A DNA stretch of 55,634 nt from an uncultured Flavobacteriaceae bacterium (GTDB taxonomy: Bacteria; Bacteroidota; Bacteroidia; Flavobacteriales; Flavobacteriaceae). This document shows, in pieces, positions 25,359 through 34,099 of the stretch (within the stretch, counting starts at the first letter, position 1; the number at the start of each line of letters is the position of its first letter). The DNA lies in assembly GCA_947500445.1 (NCBI GenBank), contig CANMSB010000033.1, positions 1 through 55,634 on the forward strand, read 5' to 3'. The position numbers were made by a program, and so were the translations under genes. The notes below the pieces were generated by a model that did not search any database, was not told the origin of the DNA, and worked only from the letters and a program-made list of their open reading frames with translations.

Positions 25359-26732
25359 ATGATCCCATTGGAGTTTTCTACCTTTATCGGTCGTTTTCAT
25401 CCCCTGCTCGTACATTTGCCCATAGGCTTTTTGGTATTGGCAATTTTATTGGAGTGGTGGCAAGGTTTTAAAAAAACCGCCACCAACGGTAATCTGATTG
25501 CCAATGCATGGCTCTTGGGGGGAATAAGCGCCGCGGCGGCGGCATTATGCGGATGGTACCTGGGCGAAACGGGGTTATATGAGGAAAAAGACCTTTTTCT
25601 GCATCGTTGGTTGGGTATTGCAATAGTCGTCATAGCCTTTGTAGGTTGGTATTTGAAAAAAAACAGAACCAAGTATCCGAAGATGCTACAAAACGGGTTC
25701 AATGTGATCCTTTTGGTATCGCTATTCGTTGAAGGGCACAAAGGGGGAAACATGACCCATGGGGACACCTACCTGACGGAATATGCACCGAAACCGATAC
25801 AGGGGCTGCTGGGCACCGATTACCGGAATGATTCCCTTCCCACTTTTGGCAATACCGATTCGCTGATCGTTTACCGCGACCTGATCGTCCCAATTTTCGA
25901 GGAAAAATGTTTCGCCTGTCACAACAACGAAGTGCAACGGGGAGGGCTTAATATGGCGGAATCGGAGGCTTTTCTTGCAGGAGGGGACAATGGCGCTATC
26001 CTTTTGACCGCCAACAGTGCGGAAAGCGAGCTTTTCCGTAGGATAACATTACCGCAGAAAAACATCAAGTTCATGCCACCGACCGGCAACGCGCTCACCT
26101 ATGACGAAATCAAGACCGTGGAGTGGTGGATCGAGCAGGGGGCTTCTTTTGAAGATTCCATTTCGAGCATGACCATCGGAGAAAACATTCGACCGGTACT
26201 TTTACGCCGCTATGGTATCGACACCACGCCCAAACCCTGGTACGAAACGGTTCGCTTACCAGTGTTGGATAACGAGAAAATAAGGGAACTGGAAAAGGAA
26301 GGATTTCAGGTAAAATCTTTAGGGGCCGATAATCCGTTGCTCGATATCAAATATGTTGGAAATGCGCTTACCGAATCCAAACTACAAGCTTTGGCCAGCG
26401 TTAAAGACCACATCACCTGGCTCTCTTTGGCCCGTAACGATATTGCGGACGAATGGCTTTCGACCGTAGCCACCTTTACCAACCTAACGCGGCTTCAATT
26501 GGAAAAGACCCCTGTTTCCGACAAAGGGGTGGAACGGCTGAAAGGATTACGGCATCTGGAGTCCTTGAACCTCTACGGCACCCAAGTAACGGACGGCTGT
26601 TTGCCCATTATTCAAACACTACCGGGACTGCAACGGGTATACCTGTGGGACACCCAGGTTACAAGGCAAGGGGCACAAGGGCTACAGGAGAATGTGGATG
26701 GATTAAGTGTAATTATCGGAGATGCACTCTAG
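25359..26732 (+). CDS. Membrane protein: DUF2231-like, cytochrome c and LRR domains
   Basis: 457 residues. Four N-terminal TM helices (about 8-36, 47-67, 80-100, 108-125) form a DUF2231-like unit starting FIGRFHPLLVHLPIGFLVL. A planctomycete-type cytochrome c follows with heme motif CFACHNNE near residue 187 and MPPTGN as candidate axial Met. The C-terminal about 120 residues are leucine-rich repeats (LQALASVKDHITWLSLARNDI, LTRLQLEKTPVSDKGVERL, LESLNLYGTQVTDGCL). It looks like a membrane-bound electron carrier with an interaction domain and could connect the exported proteins of the cassette to the membrane. The last gene; it ends 54 bases from the convergent DNA ligase gene. Confidence 0.88.
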   Translation: MIPLEFSTFIGRFHPLLVHLPIGFLVLAILLEWWQGFKKTATNGNLIANAWLLGGISAAAAALCGWYLGETGLYEEKDLFLHRWLGIAIVVIAFVGWYLKKNRTKYPKMLQNGFNVILLVSLFVEGHKGGNMTHGDTYLTEYAPKPIQGLLGTDYRNDSLPTFGNTDSLIVYRDLIVPIFEEKCFACHNNEVQRGGLNMAESEAFLAGGDNGAILLTANSAESELFRRITLPQKNIKFMPPTGNALTYDEIKTVEWWIEQGASFEDSISSMTIGENIRPVLLRRYGIDTTPKPWYETVRLPVLDNEKIRELEKEGFQVKSLGADNPLLDIKYVGNALTESKLQALASVKDHITWLSLARNDIADEWLSTVATFTNLTRLQLEKTPVSDKGVERLKGLRHLESLNLYGTQVTDGCLPIIQTLPGLQRVYLWDTQVTRQGAQGLQENVDGLSVIIGDAL

Positions 26733-26785
26733 CATCCGTTCTTTCAGAAAATAGTATACACAGCCTACTGGCACGTTTTATTTCG

Positions 26786-28402
26786 CTAAGACATTTCCGA
26801 AATAGGCAACAACTGTTTCAGATCTTCGAGGGAATTCGCTTCTTCAATTTTTTTATCCTTCCGCCATCTCAATATTCGCGGAAAACGTGTGGCCACCCCA
26901 CTTTTATGCCTTTTGGAAAGGGCAATACCTTCAAAGGCGATTTCAAAAACCAGTTGGGGCGTTACGGAACGGACCGGACCAAAACGTTCCAAGGTATTCG
27001 CTTTGATAAACTTGTCCACTTCCCGAAACTCGGCATCGGTGAGTCCCGAGTACGCCTTTGCGAAGGTAACGAGTTCCTGCTCGCCCGACTCCGTCGTTTG
27101 CCAAAGGGCAAAAGTGTAATCCGTAAAAAGATTGCTACGGCGGCCATGGCCACGCATCGCATAGGTGAGCACGGCATCGATTGTCAGTGGCGCTACCTTC
27201 CATTTCCACCAGTCCCCTTTCTTTCTTCCGACCAGATAAGGGGAATCCTTTCGTTTCAACATTAACCCTTCACTGCGAACGGCCCTTGATCGCTCCCGTT
27301 CCTTGGCGACCGCCGACCAATTGTCGAACACCATCGTTTCCGAAAGCTGCAAGACGTCCAACTGCGCATGTACCTTTGTGAACAACCCGTCCAATATGGC
27401 CCTCCTTTCCGAAAAAGGCCGTTGCCGCAGATCGTTGCCTTCCCATTCCAATAAATCGTAAGCTTTAAGAATGACCGGTGTTTTTTCCAAAAGGCTTTTG
27501 GAGACCGTTTTTCTTCCGATACGGGTCTGCAAATCGTTAAAGGTCCCGATTTCGCCCTTTGGAAAGGGAAGTATTTCCCCGTCAAGTACCGTACCATTGG
27601 GCACCGTACCTACCAACGCTTGAAACTCGGGATACTTATCCGTCACCAACTCCTCTCCCCTGCTCCACACGAACAATTCATCGGACCGAACGATCACCTG
27701 CGAACGAATGCCGTCCCATTTGTGTTCGGCATACCATTCGGAAACAGGCCCTAGTTCTGCCAACTCAGCTTCCAAAGCATAGGCCAAATAGAATGGAAAG
27801 GGTTTGGAAATATAGTCCGAAGGGCGTTCTTCCAAAATCAATTCCTGAAAGGTCGTTTTCTTGGGTGTCCAGTCGCCCATCAGCCGATAGGCCAACACAT
27901 CCTTATCGATTCCGGTAGCCATGGAGAGGGCACGGGTCATTAGTTTTTGACTCAGCCCTATCCGGAACCCGCCGGTCATTAATTTGTTGAATACAAAGCG
28001 TTCGTAGTAGTTGAGCCTTCGCCAGTTTTCGTGGAGGTAAGCTTTTTTTTCCGTATCCTCTTTTGCCTTCAGCTGTAGCATCTCCTCTAAAAAATCGGAA
28101 AGTGATTTATCGGAGGGCTCTTCTCCCTCCGGCAGAATAAGGGCAATGGTCTCGGCCAGATCGCCAACAATATGATAGGACTCCTCGAACAGCCATAAGG
28201 GAATTTGTGCCAGCTCTGTCGCCCATTCCCGAAGCAAGGTGGTATTGACGGGACGCGGTGGTCGTCTATGCGACAGAATGGCTATTGTCCATAGTTTGTC
28301 GGAATCATCGGCCGTTTTAAAGTAATCGGCCAACGCCCCTACTTTGGCGTTCGTTTTGTTGGTACTATCCAACGTCTTTATAAGTGCAGCGAACTGTTTC
28401 AT
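26786..28402 (-). CDS. ATP-dependent DNA ligase
   Basis: A 538-residue ATP-dependent DNA ligase of the bacterial LigB/archaeal-like type (DNA-binding, adenylation and OB domains; no primase or nuclease fused). The adenylation motif is AEHKWDGIRSQ with catalytic Lys228. Further nucleotidyltransferase motifs are SRGEELVTDKYPE, VLDGEIL, EGLMLKRKDSPY and WWKWKV; the OB domain ends FEIAFEGIALSKRHKSGVATRFPRILRWR. It seals nicks in repair. The start MKQFAALIKT overlaps the exonuclease stop as ATGA; a longer frame upstream lies inside the exonuclease and is rejected. The ligase-associated helicase and PdeM phosphoesterase that usually follow are absent. Confidence 0.93.
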   Translation of the reverse strand: MKQFAALIKTLDSTNKTNAKVGALADYFKTADDSDKLWTIAILSHRRPPRPVNTTLLREWATELAQIPLWLFEESYHIVGDLAETIALILPEGEEPSDKSLSDFLEEMLQLKAKEDTEKKAYLHENWRRLNYYERFVFNKLMTGGFRIGLSQKLMTRALSMATGIDKDVLAYRLMGDWTPKKTTFQELILEERPSDYISKPFPFYLAYALEAELAELGPVSEWYAEHKWDGIRSQVIVRSDELFVWSRGEELVTDKYPEFQALVGTVPNGTVLDGEILPFPKGEIGTFNDLQTRIGRKTVSKSLLEKTPVILKAYDLLEWEGNDLRQRPFSERRAILDGLFTKVHAQLDVLQLSETMVFDNWSAVAKERERSRAVRSEGLMLKRKDSPYLVGRKKGDWWKWKVAPLTIDAVLTYAMRGHGRRSNLFTDYTFALWQTTESGEQELVTFAKAYSGLTDAEFREVDKFIKANTLERFGPVRSVTPQLVFEIAFEGIALSKRHKSGVATRFPRILRWRKDKKIEEANSLEDLKQLLPISEMS

Positions 28403-29424
28403 GTGCTCGCCGTGTTTTCCTTGGTCGTTTCCATTTCCGCCAATTCCCCTTCGAACTGGGTTTTTTCGGTACGGGCATCGTACCCCAATTCCCTTAAGTA
28501 ACGCGAAAAAATATCGGTATAGCCATGCGTACTGATTACTTTTTCCGCTCCGGTGGCCTTCACACTGGCCAGTAGTCCCTGCCAATCGCAATGGTCCGAA
28601 AGCACAAAGCCCTTATCGATGGCGCGACGGCGGCGTGCTCCCCTAAAGGTCATCCAACCACTTGCGGAGGCGGTAACATAAGGCACCATTTTGCGGATCC
28701 AACTACTACCATGGGCAGAAGGCGGAGCCAATACCAAGGCGCCCTTAAAAAGTTCTTTTGGGGTGTCCTTGGTGATCAGTTGGGTTTTGGGGAAGGTGGC
28801 AAGGGAGCGGATGACCTGTGTCGTATTTTCGATTGCCCCATGGGTGAGAATGGGCCCAATTTCGGGGTCTAGATATTTTAAGAGCCGTTGTGCCTTGCCC
28901 AAAGAATATCCGAACAAAATGGAACAGCTGCCCTCCGACCGATTTTCGGACCACCAGGTATTGATGTTGTGCATTACCTCCTGTTGGGGCGTCCATTTAA
29001 AGGCGGGCAGCCCGAAGGTGCATTCGGTAATGAACGTATGGCATGCAACAGGCTCGTAGGGTACGGCCAGCCCGTCATCTTCTGTTTTGTAATCGCCCGT
29101 AAAGACCCATACTTCGCCCTGGTGTTCGACGCGCACTTGTGAGGATCCTATAATGTGTCCTGCCGGATGCAACGAAAATTTTACCCCGTTTATCATAAAG
29201 GACTCCCCCCATTCCTTTCCGCTAACGGTTATATCGCCCAAACGGTGTTTGATGATGGGGACGTTCGTATGATGGGTAATGTACCGTTGATGGCCCCATC
29301 GGGAATGATCGGCATGGCCATGGGTAATGATCGCCTTTTGCACCGGTTTCCAAGGATCCAAATACACGTCGGCCTCGGCACAGTAGATGCCTTTTTCATT
29401 AAATACCAATAAGGGTGGCCTCAT
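28399..29424 (-). CDS. Ligase-associated DNA exonuclease (MBL fold)
   Basis: 341 residues, metallo-beta-lactamase fold with a beta-CASP-like part, of the type known as ligase-associated DNA exonuclease (SNM1/Artemis-like). The zinc motif HGHADH is at residues 35-40; further metal residues occur in HPAGHIIGSSQ, FTGDYKTEDDG and SDHCDW. It probably processes DNA ends before sealing by the ligase, with which it overlaps by four bases (ATGA). I start at MRPPLLVFNEKG; the 39-residue frame upstream is basic and out of family. Last-but-one gene in a ten-gene minus-strand string with photolyases. Confidence 0.92.
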   Translation of the reverse strand: MRPPLLVFNEKGIYCAEADVYLDPWKPVQKAIITHGHADHSRWGHQRYITHHTNVPIIKHRLGDITVSGKEWGESFMINGVKFSLHPAGHIIGSSQVRVEHQGEVWVFTGDYKTEDDGLAVPYEPVACHTFITECTFGLPAFKWTPQQEVMHNINTWWSENRSEGSCSILFGYSLGKAQRLLKYLDPEIGPILTHGAIENTTQVIRSLATFPKTQLITKDTPKELFKGALVLAPPSAHGSSWIRKMVPYVTASASGWMTFRGARRRRAIDKGFVLSDHCDWQGLLASVKATGAEKVISTHGYTDIFSRYLRELGYDARTEKTQFEGELAEMETTKENTAST

Positions 29425-29483
29425 AATTAGGATTTTGCATGTTAACAACACTTCGATCGACTTCCGGAACGTATTTCGCGTGC

Positions 29484-29909
29484 TTAAAGGTAAACGGTGA
29501 AATCGACCAAAAAGATAGCGCTCCACAAAAAGGTACGCCACCAGTTCAACTGTACCAAACGTTGCAATACCGCAGTATCACCTTTTCCTTTAGAAATAGC
29601 ATGGTGCATGGGAACAAAACGGGCAAAGGTCAACCACCATACGGCAATGACCAGGACCAGACTGGCGAACGCCGGATAACTGGGCGTGCCGATCGACCGA
29701 AAGAGCAGGATCGCCAGTTGCCCGAACATGAGCGGGACTACCAGTCTCGAAATACTTTTGGTATATTTTTCGTGCCACTGCAGCAAAGCTTGGGACGAAT
29801 AATGTAAAAACGAAGGATAAACGATGAGCTGTACCATAAAAATCAATACCACCAACCCAAAATCGAAGAGCAGCCCTATTTGCTGGATATGTGTTGCCAG
29901 TTCCGCCAC
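29484..29909 (-). CDS. Hypothetical membrane protein of the photolyase island
   Basis: 141 residues with four hydrophobic helices (about 10-30, 50-72, 78-100, 120-138). Short motifs are QLIVYPSFLHYS near the start and WWLTFARFVPMHHAIS. It looks like a small inner-membrane protein of unknown role; I do not recognise a named domain. The start is GTG, one base past the stop of the PhrB-like gene, so it is coupled to it. Such membrane proteins next to photolyase genes occur in other bacteria, but I cannot name a function. Confidence 0.8.
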   Translation of the reverse strand: MAELATHIQQIGLLFDFGLVVLIFMVQLIVYPSFLHYSSQALLQWHEKYTKSISRLVVPLMFGQLAILLFRSIGTPSYPAFASLVLVIAVWWLTFARFVPMHHAISKGKGDTAVLQRLVQLNWWRTFLWSAIFLVDFTVYL

Positions 29910-29910
29910 C

Positions 29911-31401
29911 TTACGCTTTCAGGGTTTTCAAATAGGTTTCGGCGCGTTGCAAATGCCCTTGTTTTTTCTCGTCCGACATTTTATCATACGTCCGTACCAA
30001 CATGCCCAAACGCGGATTTTTCAGAAAGAAATCGCGGTGGGTATGCATAAAGCGCCAAAATAGCCCGTCCCAAATTTCCTGCCATTCCCCTTTTGGATAG
30101 TTGCTCATTTTCATCAAATAGTTGCTTCCGCTGATATAGGGTTTGGTGGACATAAGGCCCCCATCGGCATATTGGCTCATTCCGTATACATTGGGTACCA
30201 TTACCCAATCGTAGGCATCTATAAAAAGTTCCATGAACCATTGGTACACTGCATCGGGATCGAACTCGCAGAGCACCATAAAATTGCCCAGTACCATTAG
30301 ACGCTCGATATGATGGCAATAGCCCGTTTTCAGTACTTTTTTTATGGTATCGTCAATGGGAAAAATACCGGTGGTTCCATCGTAAAACGATCTTGGTATT
30401 TTCTTGGTGAATCCCCAAAAGTGCCTTAACCGCTCTTCCCTACCTTTTACCAGGTACACGCCCCGTATAAACTCTCGCCATCCGATGATCTGGCGCACAA
30501 AACCCTCCGTAGCGTTAATAGGCACTCCGTTCTTTTCGGCGTAGGCAACACTCTTGGAAATGACTTCGGAAGGGGTGAGCAGACCAACGTTCAACATTGG
30601 CGTTAGAACACTATGGTTCAATATGGTTTCGGAGGCCACTATGGCATCCTCGTAGGTTCCGAACTCCATAAACCGTGTTTCCAAAAAATTATTGAACCAC
30701 GTTTGGGCGCCTTCATAGTCGTTCGGGTACAGTTGCTGTTCGGTCAACGTTCCATAATGTTCCCCAAAATGTTCCCCAACATATTGTTTTGCTTCTTCAT
30801 AATAGCCGTTGGTATCGGGATACTGAATGTGTGGCGGCACTTTTTTTGCGGGATACTTTTTTCGGTTTTCGGTATCAAAGGTCCATTTGCCGCCCTCCGG
30901 TATTCCCTCACTGTCGATCAAAAGGTTTCTTTTCAACCGTTCGTTCTTGTAAAAACTGGTCTGGAAAAACTTCTTTTTATCCTTTTTAAAAAACCCGGAC
31001 AGCTCCTCTCGGGTATTCAGCCACATCGGGGCATTATGGCGCTCCGCTTTTATCCCGGTTTGACCACAACCTTCAGTGAGCCGCTTTTCCAGCCAATAGT
31101 CCATAGGGTCGGCATAATGTATTTCGGTAAACCCTTGGTCCTTTAAATGTGGAACCAGTTTGCGAATATCAGAAATGGCATCTACGGCCTCAACATATAC
31201 CGGGTTTTGCTTTTTTTGCCGCAGCACCGCTTCAAAACATTTCATGGTTGCTCTATGATATGCTATTTTTTGCTTGTGAAAGGGATACTGTTTGAAATAG
31301 AGGTATTCCTCAACAAGGTATATGGGGTAACCATTACCAATAAGCGGATGTTCTTTGAATAACTGGTGCGGAAATATAATATTTACGGGAGCATCTGTCA
31401 T
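29911..31401 (-). CDS. PhrB/CryB-type photolyase-like protein lacking the Fe-S loop
   Basis: A 496-residue member of the bacterial cryptochrome/(6-4) photolyase family known as FeS-BCP (PhrB, CryB). The alpha/beta N-terminal part starts [14 protein letters not shown] and has [15 protein letters not shown]. The FAD-binding half has [52 protein letters not shown] and [21 protein letters not shown]. In known members four Cys bind a [4Fe-4S] cluster. The first is kept (Cys362 in YCHH), but after MSNY (residues 432-435) the Cys-bearing loop is shortened to [14 protein letters not shown], with no Cys. So the cluster is probably lost. The gene overlaps DUF2256 by ATGA at its start. Confidence 0.9.
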   Translation of the reverse strand: MTDAPVNIIFPHQLFKEHPLIGNGYPIYLVEEYLYFKQYPFHKQKIAYHRATMKCFEAVLRQKKQNPVYVEAVDAISDIRKLVPHLKDQGFTEIHYADPMDYWLEKRLTEGCGQTGIKAERHNAPMWLNTREELSGFFKKDKKKFFQTSFYKNERLKRNLLIDSEGIPEGGKWTFDTENRKKYPAKKVPPHIQYPDTNGYYEEAKQYVGEHFGEHYGTLTEQQLYPNDYEGAQTWFNNFLETRFMEFGTYEDAIVASETILNHSVLTPMLNVGLLTPSEVISKSVAYAEKNGVPINATEGFVRQIIGWREFIRGVYLVKGREERLRHFWGFTKKIPRSFYDGTTGIFPIDDTIKKVLKTGYCHHIERLMVLGNFMVLCEFDPDAVYQWFMELFIDAYDWVMVPNVYGMSQYADGGLMSTKPYISGSNYLMKMSNYPKGEWQEIWDGLFWRFMHTHRDFFLKNPRLGMLVRTYDKMSDEKKQGHLQRAETYLKTLKA

Positions 31402-31526
31402 TTGTTTCTTCTACATTTTTCGCTACAATACCGAACCGTTTCCCAGTTCTTTTCCCATTTCTTTCTCCAAGCGAACGGCCTGTTGCATACGGGACACATT
31501 TTTTGGGGCAGGTGTTGTTTTTTCAT
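31398..31526 (-). CDS. DUF2256 zinc-ribbon-like small protein
   Basis: 42 residues, shorter than most ORF cutoffs. The family signature is complete: [18 protein letters not shown] then YCSEKCRR, with Cys11, Cys14, Cys34 and Cys38 as likely zinc ligands. DUF2256 proteins are typically encoded beside PhrB-type or other cryptochrome/photolyase genes; the role is unknown. Here the stop TGA overlaps the ATG of the PhrB-like gene (ATGA), which supports translational coupling and makes the start of both certain. Confidence 0.9.
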   Translation of the reverse strand: MKKQHLPQKMCPVCNRPFAWRKKWEKNWETVRYCSEKCRRNK

Positions 31527-31566
31527 TTGTTTCAATCATTCTTGGTCTTTTCGATTCACCAAAAAA

Positions 31567-32205
31567 TCATCGGTCTTTAAAATTGGGCACTTCCGAACGT
31601 CTAGCATACGGGAAGCGTTTTAGTTTTTTTACTTCATAATAGGTGTTCAACCCGGAAATACCGACCGCATCCATACGTTCCAAATCGACATCCTCGGCTT
31701 CGCCATAAGCGTTCTCGGGTAGCATCAAATGTTGGATTTCGCCAACAATCATCAGGGTGTCGTTCATAGGAATCGGAATGGCCTTTATAAAACGCATGCC
31801 CATTTTCAAACGGCTTTCCTTTACAAAAGGGGCTTCAAAACCCGCTACGTACTCCTCGGTAAGGCCACACTCCGAAAATTCGGAAACATCTGCCTCAAAC
31901 TTGGCGGAGGTGTAGTGGGCGCGTTCGATCATGCCGCTGTGGATATGATTGATGGTATACTGACCGTTCTCTATAAAGTTCTCGTAGGTATGACGAGGCA
32001 CCTCATCCACGGGCCTTAAAATAAAGCCCTGTAATGGTGGATTACTTCCTAAATGAAACACGGAATTAAAGACACCCAAGTTGGAAACTCCTTCCTTGGA
32101 TATGGTTCCGATCAAATTGGCGGCTTTAATGCCCGAAACGGCATTGATCAACTTCAACCGGGCCACTTTATCCAATTCCGCTATTTCCTCTTTTGTATAG
32201 TGCAT
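31567..32205 (-). CDS. Flavin reductase-like domain protein
   Basis: 212 residues, flavin reductase/FMN-binding split-barrel fold. Segments that fit are AANLIGTISKEGVSNLGVFNSVFHLGSNPPLQGFILRP and the TINHIHSGMIERAHYTSAKF helix. Members bind FMN and reduce free flavin with NAD(P)H. No signal peptide. It lies between the DUF2256/PhrB-like pair and the permuted photolyase on the same strand, so it may supply reduced flavin to them; this is inference from neighbourhood. Confidence 0.85.
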   Translation of the reverse strand: MHYTKEEIAELDKVARLKLINAVSGIKAANLIGTISKEGVSNLGVFNSVFHLGSNPPLQGFILRPVDEVPRHTYENFIENGQYTINHIHSGMIERAHYTSAKFEADVSEFSECGLTEEYVAGFEAPFVKESRLKMGMRFIKAIPIPMNDTLMIVGEIQHLMLPENAYGEAEDVDLERMDAVGISGLNTYYEVKKLKRFPYARRSEVPNFKDR

Positions 32206-32384
32206 TTGCTATTTGTTTACTTCGGTAACGTCATTTTGTTGTGTTCGGAACAACGCTTCATCCTAGCATCTACCGGCGATCTTTTGGGCACCATATCAAA
32301 GCTATGGGCGCTGGAAAAGACAAAAAGTAGGCGCAAAACCTCATTTTCCGCAACCGGGAAAAGTTGACGTCGTGTTGAGCCACC

Positions 32385-33497
32385 TCATCGCTTCAATTGT
32401 TTTTTACATTTTTTCCAAAAACCAAAAAAAGAGGAAAAATACCCCTGTACATCGAACATCCAATCCCGTGGCTCCTCGATGCCCTGGTAATGGCGATTGG
32501 TCGGGTGTTCCTTATAATAAACCGTACCGACCGCGTGTTCGGCCAATAGTTCCGAAAACTCCCCAACATATACTTGAACATTTTTAAGATTAGCGGCCAA
32601 CGCCATTACAAAGTCGATACATTTTTGGGATACCGGAAATTTTTTAAAATGGGAAGGCTCCAAAAGTAGGATCCGATTTGCCTCGATATGCTCCTTCCAC
32701 AAAGGGTCTAGATTATAGTAATTATAAAGAAGTACCGGTAGGCCTTCATCCAACCGTATGCGCGTCCTTTCGGGTAAGGGCGTATGCAGTTCCGGCATTT
32801 CGGTTTCCTTTAAAACCTGAGGGGTTTCCATATCGGGCAATACTTCATACGACACCCCTAAAAAAGTTTCGCTTTGTTGGGTATGGCAAAATCTATTAAT
32901 ATTCTCTTGATTGGCGTAATACTTTTTACCACTGTTGGATCCGGCCACCCACTGCCAACTTAACGCATTACTGGCCCAGTCCCCGTCCAATAAGTGGTAA
33001 TACATCCATTTTGCTGGGATATTCCAATGGCTACCCCCAATGTTGCAGGCTATAGCGGCTACGTACATGCGAAGGTGATTATGGAGATAACCGGTATCAT
33101 ACCATTGTAGTATGGCAGCATCAATAGCTTCGATACCCGTACGGGCCTCCAAAAGTGCCTTGGGCAGTTGTTGGTGCAAAACACCCGGCTGAGGGTGTTT
33201 CAAATCGGTATCAATGGCATTGCCCTTTACCGCCCAAACCTGTTGCCAATAATCCCGCCACGCCAGTTCTTGAATCATTTTCTCTATGGGAGAAGGGTGA
33301 AAACCGCGTTCTAGCAACTGTTCAAAAACGAACTTGGTACTGATTACCCCTCTAGAAATATAGGGGGAAAGATAGGTAACGGCACCATCGATATAATTCC
33401 GCGTACGGCCATATGCAATGGGGTCCACCGCAGCTACCCGTTCCAAAATATCCTGATACGCTGTGGGAAATGTGTGTGCTATACCTGCAGACGGCAT
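32385..33497 (-). CDS. Photolyase/cryptochrome-like protein with permuted domain order
   Basis: 370 residues. The FAD-binding helical domain comes first (about 30-205): GAVTYLSPYISRGVIS, IQELAWRDYWQQVW, TGIEAIDAAILQW, YLHNHLRMYVA, and DGDWASNALSWQWVAGS. Asn177 is four before Trp181, as for Asn378 and Trp382 of E. coli photolyase; Trp158 fits the middle electron-transfer Trp, while the surface Trp seems replaced. The part that resembles the antenna alpha/beta domain follows, about 250-345 (ANRILLLEPSHFKK, CIDFVMALAANL, VQVYVGEF, GTVYYKEHP). In ordinary photolyases the order is reversed. A shortened or lost antenna pocket is possible. The start overlaps the TIGR03643 gene (TAATG). Activity unknown. 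Confidence 0.85.
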   Translation of the reverse strand: MPSAGIAHTFPTAYQDILERVAAVDPIAYGRTRNYIDGAVTYLSPYISRGVISTKFVFEQLLERGFHPSPIEKMIQELAWRDYWQQVWAVKGNAIDTDLKHPQPGVLHQQLPKALLEARTGIEAIDAAILQWYDTGYLHNHLRMYVAAIACNIGGSHWNIPAKWMYYHLLDGDWASNALSWQWVAGSNSGKKYYANQENINRFCHTQQSETFLGVSYEVLPDMETPQVLKETEMPELHTPLPERTRIRLDEGLPVLLYNYYNLDPLWKEHIEANRILLLEPSHFKKFPVSQKCIDFVMALAANLKNVQVYVGEFSELLAEHAVGTVYYKEHPTNRHYQGIEEPRDWMFDVQGYFSSFFGFWKKCKKQLKR

Positions 33498-33820
33498 TAG
33501 CGCTTGCTTATTTTATTACCTGAAATCGCTTTTTGGCGCGAGCATTTGAAGCGGTCAATATCGGGATTTCTCTTTTTTAGGTGCTTTTGGCTTACACCTG
33601 AATTTACTCTTTTACGCCACCGTTTAAAACTACTGTTCTTTAAATGGGTACGCATCAAACGTATGACATCCTTTTCCATCAGTTCAAACTGATAGTAAAT
33701 GGCTTCGAAAGGAGTTCTATCCTCCCAGGCCATTTCTATGATCCTATCGATTTGACGCGCCGTAAGTTCAGAAGGGTTTACAGGGTCGAGCACTTTGGTA
33801 TTATCACTTTTTTTATCCAT
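33497..33820 (-). CDS. TIGR03643/DUF2805 family protein
   Basis: 107 residues, soluble, basic. The family core is LTARQIDRIIEMAWEDRTPFEAIYYQFELMEKDVIRLMRTHLKNSSFKRWRKRV (about residues 19-72), a helix-turn-helix-like arrangement, followed by a Lys/Arg-rich tail. The biochemical function is not known; family members are often next to photolyase/cryptochrome genes. The stop overlaps the start of the permuted photolyase by one base, so the two are made together. A DNA-binding role is plausible but inferred. Confidence 0.88.
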   Translation of the reverse strand: MDKKSDNTKVLDPVNPSELTARQIDRIIEMAWEDRTPFEAIYYQFELMEKDVIRLMRTHLKNSSFKRWRKRVNSGVSQKHLKKRNPDIDRFKCSRQKAISGNKISKR

Positions 33821-33842
33821 ACGATATTGCCCGACCCATGCT

Positions 33843-34064
33843 TTACACGTTTAAATTTCCTTTTAAACGCTTGTCTATTTTTTGTTTGATTACGGTGAGT
33901 CGTTTCATGATATCCATAATCTCGCTGTCCTTATTTTCCTTGTAGATCTCATTAAGCTCCAATATCAACGCTTTTGCCTCACGTGAAGCTGAAACCCGAT
34001 CGCTAGTACTCATTCCAGATTTTTTTCTAGATTCAAATTCTTGAACCCTTTCCATTAAATCCAT
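33843..34064 (-). CDS. Small coiled-coil protein
   Basis: 73 residues, charged and helical throughout (MERVQEFESRKKSGMSTSDRVSASREAKALILELNEIYKENKDSEIMDIMKRLTVIKQKIDKRLKG), likely a two-helix coiled coil; no Cys, no TM segment. No named family recognised. It lies 22 bases before the TIGR03643 gene on the same strand and probably begins the repair operon. Confidence 0.7.
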   Translation of the reverse strand: MDLMERVQEFESRKKSGMSTSDRVSASREAKALILELNEIYKENKDSEIMDIMKRLTVIKQKIDKRLKGNLNV

Positions 34065-34099
34065 GCTATTCCTTTAAAATTTATGTGTCAAGTATATGA

